A DNA stretch of 11,070 nucleotides from Alistipes sp. (GTDB lineage: Bacteria > Bacteroidota > Bacteroidia > Bacteroidales > Rikenellaceae): the NCBI GenBank assembly GCA_017559685.1, contig JAFYQY010000169.1:1-11070 (forward strand), written 5' to 3'. How positions within the stretch are numbered: position 1 is the first letter of the stretch; each line of letters begins with the position of its first letter. Positions 5,143 through 11,070 of the stretch are shown in pieces. A program made the translations under genes and the position numbers. The notes beneath the pieces are model-generated. The model was not told where the DNA came from. It saw only the letters and a list, made by a program, of their open reading frames with translations, and searched no databases.

Positions 5143-7594
5143 ACTCTGCTACCACTTCGTAGCGTTTACCCTTCGTTGTGGCGAACTCCACGACATACCA
5201 ATCACCACTTCTCTTCTGCTCTACTTTGACACCCTTAACCTTCAGAGGTGTGTGGCTACGCAAAGTACACTTTCCGCCTGCAAGCGAGAGAATTGAGCCC
5301 TTCTGCACCTTGCTATTCTGCCACTTCAAATCAACCTCGAATGCGCCTCGAGCGTGCAAACCTCGGAACGAACCTTCGCTCCACGCCTTAGGCAATGTCG
5401 GCAAGAGGTCAATCGAACCAAACTGCGACTGCAAGAGCAACTCAACAACGCCCGCCGGAGCCGCAAAATTGGCATCAATCTGGAACGGTGGATGCGCATC
5501 GAGCATATTCGGATATGTACCGCCCGTTACACCTCTAGCCTTCACCTTAGTATTCAACGCACGAGTAAGATTCAACAGCAGACGATATCTCTCGTAGGCA
5601 CTCTCAGCCTTATTGAGTCGAGCATAAAGGCCGATACGCCAACCTGTAGACCAACCTGTTGAGTGAAGACCTCGCAAATCAATCGAACACGTTGCTGCTG
5701 CCGCCAACTCGGGAGTTCTCTCGGGCGAGATATGGCTACCCGGAAAGACTCCAATAAGGTGCGAGAGGTGGCGATGTGAAGGCTCATACTCCTCGAAGTC
5801 GTGATACCACTCCTGCAGATTTCCTCGTTTGCCTATCTGATATGGATAGAGTTGCTCCAATACGGCGTGTATATTGCCCTGCAACTCGGCATCTACACAC
5901 AACTCCTCGGCAGCGCACCAAGTGGCCGAAAGAAGCTCACGAATAATAGCGAGATCGCAAGTTGCACCGTAAGAGGTGGCTATTCTGCGACCGTTTCCTG
6001 GCACATTAAACGCATTCTCTGGCGAGGTCGACGGTGAGGTTACGAGGTATCCCGTTTTCTTGTCGGTCACAACCCAATCGAGCACAAACTGCGTTGCACC
6101 CTTCAACAACGGATAGGCATACTCGGCAAGATATCTCTTATCCTGAGTATATTGATAGTGCTCCCACAAATGGGTTGCCAACCAAGCTCCACCCATCTGC
6201 CAATTAGCCCAAAACGGACGACCATATCCCTCACCCACAGGATTTGCCATAGCCCATATATCGGAGTTGTGGCAAGCCATCCAACCACGACAGCCGTAGT
6301 AGTCACGAGCAACCTTCTCGCCCGACTTCGATAGATTCGATAGGAACGAGAGAAGCGGCTGATGCAATTCCGAAAGATTCATCACCTCGGCAGGCCAATA
6401 GTTCTGCTCGGTATTGATATTTATGGTATAGTTGCTATTCCTCGGTTGAAGAATCATCTCGTTCCAGATGACCTGCAAGTTCATTGGCACGCCTTCGGTA
6501 CGAGAAGCCGAAATCATCAAGTAGCGAGCAAAGTTGATGTACAACACCTCTAACTCCTTATCCTCGGCGCCATCGGAATAGGCCTGCAGACGCTTGTCAG
6601 TTGGAACGTTCGACTTATCTGCGCCCTTAAAATCGATATCTACACGATTGAAGAACGATGTATAGTCGGCAATATGGCGTTTCTTGAGCTCCTTGTACGA
6701 ATATTTCTCGGCATTTGCCAACTGCTTATGCGCAATCGCCTTATAATCCTTACCCTCCTTTGCTGGGTCCTTATCGAAGCCATTGAAGCTTGTAGCACAA
6801 GTGACGAGCAAAACCACACGGCGGCAACCTTTAAGGCTCAATTTTCCACCCTTGCACTCCACCTTGCCGTCACACTCTACGGGCTTGACAAGCACCGTAA
6901 AATGGGTACCACGATTCTCATCCCACGAAATTACCTTGTCACGGTAAGAAATATTATACGGAGCGTATCCATCAGCAACCAGCACTCCATTATCGGTCGT
7001 TGTCGTGTAGTGCAATTTGCTATCCAACGTAACCTCGCCATTTATCTTATCCTTACCCTTGGCGGTCAACTCCACAACCATCGCATTGTCGGGATGCGAC
7101 ACAAAGTAGGTACGCAAATAGTCGGTTTTGCCGATAGTGTAATTAACCTTCGTAACGGCATTTGCCAGGTCGAGCTCACGACGATAGTTTGAGACCTCTC
7201 CACTGCCCTCAAACGTAATATGCACCCCCGCCATCGGCATATAGACCTGCGAGAACTCTCCTTGTTGTGTGCGTTGTAACTTATCGGCCTTGGCATAATC
7301 ATCGTTCTCCAAAGCCTTGCGGATAGCTGCGAGATTGCGTTTCTGCGCCTCGGCATCGACGTTATGCTTCACAGGCTCTCCCGACCACAATGTCATCTCG
7401 TTTAGGTTGATAAGTTCCTTGTCTACACCTCCGTAGATAATTGCGCCCATACGACCATTACCCATAACCAACGACTCGATAAACTCGTCAGCGGGATAGT
7501 CGTACCACAGCTTAGTTTTCGATTCGTGCTTGGCAGCTATTGCCGAGCCAAACAACGAGGCCAAAATGAGAGCCACTAAAAGTACTCTTTTCAT
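5141..7594 (-). CDS. Secreted glycoside hydrolase family 95 enzyme (alpha-L-fucosidase type)
   Basis: An 817-residue GH95 protein; this family mostly hydrolyses alpha-1,2-linked L-fucose (some members alpha-L-galactose) by inversion. The signal peptide is about 1-20 (ending AIA-AK), without a lipobox Cys, so it is probably periplasmic. The N-terminal beta domain opens with the typical LVMGNGRMGAIIYGG and LNEMTLWSG segments (42-72). The (alpha/alpha)6 catalytic domain holds NYTININTEQNYWPAE with N392 and N394, SPSTSPEN with E526, and FQIDANF with D707. These correspond to the Asn pair, the Glu and the Asp required in the Bifidobacterium enzyme AfcA. Length is normal for the family. Divergences from common GH95 text are NLQVIWNEM (usually NLQGIWN) and DANFAAPAG (usually DGNFGxTAG). 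It starts 5 bases after the MFS stop, so the pair is almost certainly one operon. Fucose specificity is likely but not proven. Confidence 0.92.
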   Translation of the reverse strand: MKRVLLVALILASLFGSAIAAKHESKTKLWYDYPADEFIESLVMGNGRMGAIIYGGVDKELINLNEMTLWSGEPVKHNVDAEAQKRNLAAIRKALENDDYAKADKLQRTQQGEFSQVYMPMAGVHITFEGSGEVSNYRRELDLANAVTKVNYTIGKTDYLRTYFVSHPDNAMVVELTAKGKDKINGEVTLDSKLHYTTTTDNGVLVADGYAPYNISYRDKVISWDENRGTHFTVLVKPVECDGKVECKGGKLSLKGCRRVVLLVTCATSFNGFDKDPAKEGKDYKAIAHKQLANAEKYSYKELKKRHIADYTSFFNRVDIDFKGADKSNVPTDKRLQAYSDGAEDKELEVLYINFARYLMISASRTEGVPMNLQVIWNEMILQPRNSNYTININTEQNYWPAEVMNLSELHQPLLSFLSNLSKSGEKVARDYYGCRGWMACHNSDIWAMANPVGEGYGRPFWANWQMGGAWLATHLWEHYQYTQDKRYLAEYAYPLLKGATQFVLDWVVTDKKTGYLVTSPSTSPENAFNVPGNGRRIATSYGATCDLAIIRELLSATWCAAEELCVDAELQGNIHAVLEQLYPYQIGKRGNLQEWYHDFEEYEPSHRHLSHLIGVFPGSHISPERTPELAAAATCSIDLRGLHSTGWSTGWRIGLYARLNKAESAYERYRLLLNLTRALNTKVKARGVTGGTYPNMLDAHPPFQIDANFAAPAGVVELLLQSQFGSIDLLPTLPKAWSEGSFRGLHARGAFEVDLKWQNSKVQKGSILSLAGGKCTLRSHTPLKVKGVKVEQKRSGDWYVVEFATTKGKRYEVVAE

Positions 7595-7599
7595 TTTAT

Positions 7600-8859
7600 C
7601 TACTTTTTCTGAATCTTCTCGAAATCCTTTCGATAGCAGAGCTTACTACCCACAAGCATCACAACACCCGCCACGAGCCAGATAAGACCCAAAATCGTAA
7701 TTCCCGTCGAGAGCGAAGCATACTGCTTAATTGCTCCGAGGAGATATGGTGCGAGTGAGCCTATACCAAAACCGAACATAATCAACACACCCGAGGTCGA
7801 AGAGTGGTACTTCGGATGGATAACGTCGAACATCACAACATAAGTGTTGGCATCGAACAATGAACGGAAGAATCCGAAGCCCGCCAAGCCGACACATACA
7901 AGCGCCAACGAGGTGGCATTACCCATCAACAAAATGAACGGCACGGCACAAACAAGGCCTATACCCTGCATATACATACGCCACTCCAAGCGTTTAGTTC
8001 CAATTCGGTCTGCAATAAAACCAGCTATAAGAATACCTACCGCAGCAAAGCAGTGAGTCCACAACATCGACTGAAAGCCCGCATCTTTAAGTTCCATACC
8101 GAAGTTCTCGTACATATAGGCCGGCATCCAGGTGAGATAGCCCGTAAGCACAAAGATAAGCGCAGCGTAACCCACCGCCATAAAGCAGGCTGTAGGGGTG
8201 GTAAATATTGCACGAAAACCGTCGAGAAGCGACACCTTCTCCTTCGTGAGCTCTGCAGAGCCTGTCTGCGCCTTGGGAGCATCCTTCAATCGCCAAACCA
8301 TCAACGCACCGTGAACGATACCTACCGCACCAAAGACGATAAATGTCCAACGCCAGCCGTAGGTCTGACCTATCCAACCTGCCACCCAACCGCTCGCAAT
8401 AACGCCGATATAGTAGGCAATCTGCACGATAGACATCGCTATGGCACGAGTCTTCTTGTGGTATTCGGCCAAGAGAGGAAGGTAGTTTGGTCCAAACAAC
8501 GCCTCACCACCGCCAGTAGCGACACTTCGCATAATAACCAATGCAACAAAGCTGCTACACAAGCCTGTAAACATTGTAGCAACACTCCAAAATAGAAGGG
8601 TTAGAGTGAGTATCCACTTACGACTCACCTTATCGCCAAGCCAACCTCCGAGTGGCACCAACACCGCATAGAAGAGGTTAAAGATTGAGGCGATAAGACC
8701 AATTTGGATATCGGTCAGATGGATATCCTCCTGAATCAACGGAAGTACAATATTGAAGGCTTGACGGTCGGCCTGATTCAAGAAGAAGGCAACCCAGATA
8801 AGAATCAAAATCTCCCACTTATTGCGAGTGGGCTTTTGCTGAAGTGATGCGATATTCAT
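7600..8859 (-). CDS. MFS transporter, ACS-like, probably for a sugar or amino sugar
   Basis: A 419-residue inner-membrane carrier with about 12 hydrophobic segments. The N-terminal stretch NQADRQAFNIVLP resembles the start of the anion:cation symporter (ACS) family, and a motif-A-like loop GGWLGDKVSRK (71-81) follows the second helix. A GGGEALFGPN segment (117-125) is also typical of this group. A charged central loop (about 190-215, LKDAPKAQTGSAELTKEK) separates the two six-helix halves. It lies directly upstream of the GH95 gene and divergent from murK-murQ, with overlapping promoter elements. By analogy with the T. forsythia murTKQ cluster it could import MurNAc, but it could equally take up fucose or another product of the GH95 enzyme. 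The ATG at 8859 follows a leader of about 14 bases if the proposed promoter is right. The transporter family is secure; the substrate is not. Confidence 0.88.
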   Translation of the reverse strand: MNIASLQQKPTRNKWEILILIWVAFFLNQADRQAFNIVLPLIQEDIHLTDIQIGLIASIFNLFYAVLVPLGGWLGDKVSRKWILTLTLLFWSVATMFTGLCSSFVALVIMRSVATGGGEALFGPNYLPLLAEYHKKTRAIAMSIVQIAYYIGVIASGWVAGWIGQTYGWRWTFIVFGAVGIVHGALMVWRLKDAPKAQTGSAELTKEKVSLLDGFRAIFTTPTACFMAVGYAALIFVLTGYLTWMPAYMYENFGMELKDAGFQSMLWTHCFAAVGILIAGFIADRIGTKRLEWRMYMQGIGLVCAVPFILLMGNATSLALVCVGLAGFGFFRSLFDANTYVVMFDVIHPKYHSSTSGVLIMFGFGIGSLAPYLLGAIKQYASLSTGITILGLIWLVAGVVMLVGSKLCYRKDFEKIQKK

Positions 8860-8879
8860 TTTGTAAAAGTTTAGTAATA

Positions 8880-8911
8880 CAAATATAAAAAATTATCACT
8901 ATATTTGCAAA
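8880..8911 (-). promoter_or_regulatory. Promoter of the MFS-GH95 operon (-33 and -7 boxes)
   Basis: On the minus strand TTTG (complement of 8908-8911) and TATATTTG (complement of 8880-8887) are separated by exactly 20 bases, matching the Bacteroidota -33/-7 arrangement. The predicted start is near 8873, giving a leader of about 14 bases to the ATG at 8859. This is the best two-box promoter in the window. Confidence 0.65.
8900..8907 (+). promoter_or_regulatory. Putative murK-murQ promoter, -7 box
   Basis: TATATTTG on the plus strand lies 20 bases before the murK ATG and inside the footprint of the divergent MFS promoter, between its two boxes. No TTTG is found at standard -33 spacing. A weak AGGA (8916-8919) precedes the ATG by 8 bases, a mild Shine-Dalgarno for this phylum. 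Confidence 0.5.
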
Positions 8912-8927
8912 AAACAGGAACAAAAAG

Positions 8928-9767
8928 ATGATTGTCATTGCAGACGGAGGCTCAACCAAGTGCGATTGGGCTGTAGTAAACGAAACGGAGAGTGTGATTG
9001 TCGAGCGCTTCAAGACCGAGGGCATAAACCCCTTTGCGGTCTCGATGGAGAAGATTCGTGAGGTGTTGCACGCCCACTTTGCTCCCGTAGCGACAAAATA
9101 CGACATCACAAACATCTTCTTCTACGGTTCGGGGTGCGTATTCACAACAGTGGATAAGGTCAAGGCGCTCCTTGCCGAGATTGTTCCTACGGCTGATATA
9201 TTTGTCGGTACCGACCTCGACGGAGCGGTGAACGCCTGCTGTCCCGACGGCAACGGCATCGCCTGCATTATGGGTACTGGCTCATCGTCGGCTCAACACG
9301 AAGGCGGCATTCGCACCAAGCAGGTGCCCGCACTCGGCTATCTCTTGGGCGACGAGGGTAGCGGAACGGTTATGGGTCGATTGATTCTGTCGGACTTCCT
9401 CAAGGGCGTTATGCCCGCACACCTTGCCGAGGCCTTTGCCGAGGAGTATGGTGTGACTCAGGCCGAGGCACTCGAGCGTGCCTACCACCAACCTGCAGCA
9501 AATCGCTATTTCGGCTCGTTTGCGCCATTTTTGTCGAAGCACCTGCACGAGGAGTATATCCGAACATTTGTAAAGGAGAATCTGCGACGTTTTGTTGTGC
9601 GCAACGTCTTGCAATATCGCACCGACCTCTACCCTGCCAACTTCGTAGGCTCGATAGCCTCGGTGTTTGAGGAGTTGCTGAGCGAGGTACTTGCTGAGGA
9701 GGGTGTACGCAAGGGCATCGTAACCTCGTCTCCAATGGAATTACTTGTTAAATATCATTCAAAATAG
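8928..9767 (+). CDS. murK: Amino-sugar kinase, BadF/BadG/BcrA/BcrD ATPase family (MurNAc/GlcNAc kinase, MurK-like)
   Basis: A 279-residue cytoplasmic sugar kinase of the ASKHA fold. Phosphate-1 loop: ADGGSTKCDW (5-14, D6 and D13). Catalytic region: VGTDLDGA (93-100). Phosphate-2 loop: GTGSSS (116-121). Then the conserved GYLLGDEGSG (137-146) and a C-terminal nucleotide-binding VGSIAS (240-245). These match the N-acetylglucosamine kinase branch of the family. Because murQ follows after 6 bases, the likely role is phosphorylation of N-acetylmuramic acid (and perhaps GlcNAc) at O-6, supplying MurNAc-6-P to MurQ, as described for MurK of Tannerella forsythia. This contrasts with Enterobacteria, where a PTS (MurP) does the phosphorylation during uptake. 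The family assignment is strong; choice of MurNAc over GlcNAc rests on the neighbour. Confidence 0.87.
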   Translation: MIVIADGGSTKCDWAVVNETESVIVERFKTEGINPFAVSMEKIREVLHAHFAPVATKYDITNIFFYGSGCVFTTVDKVKALLAEIVPTADIFVGTDLDGAVNACCPDGNGIACIMGTGSSSAQHEGGIRTKQVPALGYLLGDEGSGTVMGRLILSDFLKGVMPAHLAEAFAEEYGVTQAEALERAYHQPAANRYFGSFAPFLSKHLHEEYIRTFVKENLRRFVVRNVLQYRTDLYPANFVGSIASVFEELLSEVLAEEGVRKGIVTSSPMELLVKYHSK

Positions 9768-9773
9768 CATACT

Positions 9774-10592
9774 ATGAGTTACGTAAAGATTACCGAGCAG
9801 CCGTCGCTCTACAACGACTTGGAGAAGATGTCTCCGCTCGAAATTCTAACCTGTATAAACCGTGAGGATCACAAGGTTGCCGACGCTGTCGAGGCGGTTA
9901 TTCCCGCTATCGAGAAGGTTGTCGTAGGGGCAACCGAGCGTATGAAGCAGGGCGGTCGTCTCTTCTATATGGGCTCGGGAACGAGTGGTCGTGTGGGTAT
10001 TGTCGATGCGTCGGAGATTCCACCGACCTACGGTATGCCACACTCGTTGGTTGTGGGTATCATCGCAGGTGGCGATGGCGCTATTCGTCGTGCAGTCGAG
10101 GGTGCTGAGGACGATGCCGAGCAGGGCTGGAAAGACCTCGAGGCGCACAACGTAACCGAAAAGGATACGCTCGTAGGTGTTGCCGCATCGGGCACTACGC
10201 CTTATGTTATCGGTGCGCTCAAGGAGGCTCGCAAACGTGGTCTTTTGACCGCCTGCATAACCTCAAACCCAGGCTCGCCTATCACCGAGGTTGCCGAGAT
10301 TCCCATCACTCCCGTTGTAGGCCCCGAGTTCGTAACGGGCTCATCTCGTATGAAGTCGGGAACAAGTCAGAAGCTTATTTGCAATATGATTACCACCTCG
10401 ATTATGATTGGTCTGGGTCGTGTACGTGGCAATAAGATGGTCAATATGCAACTCACAAACCAGAAGCTCGTAGACCGTGGTACTCGTATGTTGGTCGAGG
10501 AGTTGGGCTTGCCTTACGACGATGCAAAGGCTCTGCTTTTGATTCACGGCGAGGTGCAGCGAGCTATCGACGCATATCGTGGTTCGCACTAA
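9774..10592 (+). CDS. murQ: N-acetylmuramic acid 6-phosphate etherase
   Basis: A 272-residue SIS-domain lyase that cleaves the D-lactyl ether of MurNAc-6-P to give GlcNAc-6-P plus D-lactate in cell-wall sugar recycling or catabolism. The SIS core begins LFYMGSGTSGRVGIVDASE; E81 (in DASEIPPTYG) and E112 (in VEGAEDD) align in spacing with the two essential Glu residues of E. coli MurQ (E83 and E114). The strongly conserved VGVAASGTTPYVIGAL and VVGPEFVTGSSRMKSGT segments are present. The C-terminal helical part ending in YRGSH is a little shorter than in E. coli (about 298 residues), which is common. It is the second gene of the murK-murQ unit and is followed by a terminator. Confidence 0.96.
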   Translation: MSYVKITEQPSLYNDLEKMSPLEILTCINREDHKVADAVEAVIPAIEKVVVGATERMKQGGRLFYMGSGTSGRVGIVDASEIPPTYGMPHSLVVGIIAGGDGAIRRAVEGAEDDAEQGWKDLEAHNVTEKDTLVGVAASGTTPYVIGALKEARKRGLLTACITSNPGSPITEVAEIPITPVVGPEFVTGSSRMKSGTSQKLICNMITTSIMIGLGRVRGNKMVNMQLTNQKLVDRGTRMLVEELGLPYDDAKALLLIHGEVQRAIDAYRGSH

Positions 10593-10609
10593 GCGACACC
10601 TTATATAAT

Positions 10610-10650
10610 AGTAGAGGCTGACTCGTTGGGGTCAGCCTCTATTGTTTTTA
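10610..10650 (+). terminator. Intrinsic terminator after murQ
   Basis: A 10-bp perfect stem, AGAGGCTGAC (10613-10622) and GTCAGCCTCT (10631-10640), has an 8-base loop. The outer bases extend it by about three further pairs including a G-U. A T-rich tail (ATTGTTTTTA) runs to the stop of the convergent peptidase gene. On the minus strand the tail is only moderately T-rich, so it may serve the peptidase gene less well. Confidence 0.85.
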
Positions 10651-11070
10651 TAGGTTTTTGATAGTGTAATCTATCATCTTCTGCCTTACAAGCGTTGTTG
10701 CCGAAGGGCGCATCGAGTGATTCTGGTCGGGATAGACCATCATATCGTACTGCTTGCCCGCCTCGTTGAACTTGCGACACATCTCCATCGAGTTCTGGAA
10801 GTGGACATTATCGTCGGCCGTGCCGTGGATAATGAGCAACTGTGTGCGCTCGGCCAACTTCTCGGCGTGCGAGAGGGGCGAGTTGTCGTCGTAACCCTTC
10901 GGGTTATCCTGCGGAAGACCGTTGTAAATCTCGGTGTAGATTGTATCGTAGTAGCGCCACGAAGTTACAGGAGCCACCGCAATAGCCATACGGAACAACC
11001 CCTCGCCGTGCAATGCGCAGTTCAGCGCCATAAAGCCACCATACGACCAGCCGTAGATACCGATACGCTC
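10648..11070 (-). CDS. S9 family serine peptidase, DPP-IV-like, C-terminal fragment (cut by window edge)
   Basis: The last 140 residues of a prolyl-oligopeptidase-family protein; the gene enters from beyond 11070. The alpha/beta-hydrolase catalytic triad is all within view: nucleophile Ser in GWSYGGF (Ser codon 11044-11046), Asp in IIHGTADDNVHF, and His in YPDQNHSM. GWSYGG with the DDNVHFQ spacing fits subfamily S9B (dipeptidyl peptidase IV), which removes X-Pro dipeptides and in Bacteroidota is normally secreted or periplasmic; the N-terminal beta-propeller and any signal are outside the window. The reading frame extends 13 codons upstream of the first internal Met, confirming that the visible ATG at 11031 is not the start. 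It is convergent to murQ and shares the terminator region. Assignment to S9 is firm; DPP-IV specificity is likely. Confidence 0.92.
   Translation of the reverse strand, partial: ERIGIYGWSYGGFMALNCALHGEGLFRMAIAVAPVTSWRYYDTIYTEIYNGLPQDNPKGYDDNSPLSHAEKLAERTQLLIIHGTADDNVHFQNSMEMCRKFNEAGKQYDMMVYPDQNHSMRPSATTLVRQKMIDYTIKNL

Noticed and set aside
6674..7192. 172-codon plus-strand open frame inside the GH95 gene
   Set aside because: It is antisense to clear GH95 sequence and shows no family features.
10648..11031. A complete 127-residue hydrolase starting at the Met at 11031
   Set aside because: The frame is open to the window edge and the nucleophile motif GWSYGG lies upstream of that Met, so this is the end of a longer S9 peptidase.

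Overview
The window looks like a chromosomal piece of a Bacteroidota genome, probably order Bacteroidales. The protein repertoire (FeoB with a Cys-rich partner, GH95 fucosidase, MurK/MurQ, S9 peptidase), the near absence of Shine-Dalgarno sequences and several Bacteroidota-type -7 boxes (TAnnTTTG) support this. An Alistipes-like (Rikenellaceae) source is a guess from overall flavour, not something I can prove.

Layout: (1) 1-869, minus strand, the N-terminal 289 codons of valyl-tRNA synthetase (valS), cut by the window edge and carrying one in-frame TAG at codon 132. (2) 870-1073, a divergent promoter region. (3) 1074-5087, plus strand, a run of a secreted thioredoxin, FeoB, a 50-residue Cys-rich FeoB-associated membrane protein and a secreted histidine-acid phosphatase. 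The last three are only 3 and 6 bases apart and look like one transcript, led by a promoter embedded in a long inverted repeat. (4) A strong two-way terminator at 5109-5142 separates this run from (5) a minus-strand pair read from 8859 down to 5141: an MFS transporter followed 5 bases later by a secreted GH95 alpha-L-fucosidase-type enzyme. (6) A 68-base divergent promoter region, then plus-strand murK-murQ (MurNAc/GlcNAc kinase and MurNAc-6-P etherase). (7) A terminator hairpin and, convergent to it, the C-terminal 140 residues of a DPP-IV-like S9 serine peptidase running off the right edge.

How they fit together: the feo cluster imports ferrous iron. The phosphatase downstream could strip phosphate from iron-binding phosphate esters outside the cytoplasm, but that link is inference. 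The MFS carrier and murK-murQ share one small promoter region. Together they resemble the MurNAc-uptake and catabolism route described in Tannerella forsythia (murTKQ), with a fucosidase added to the transporter arm, as if the locus handles sugars from host glycans and bacterial cell walls.

I see no CRISPR array, insertion sequence, phage gene, tRNA or rRNA. Most of the window is ordinary core and carbohydrate metabolism. The features that deserve a second look are the valS nonsense codon, the feoB promoter palindrome, the substituted G4 motif in FeoB, and the fucosidase/MurNAc gene arrangement.
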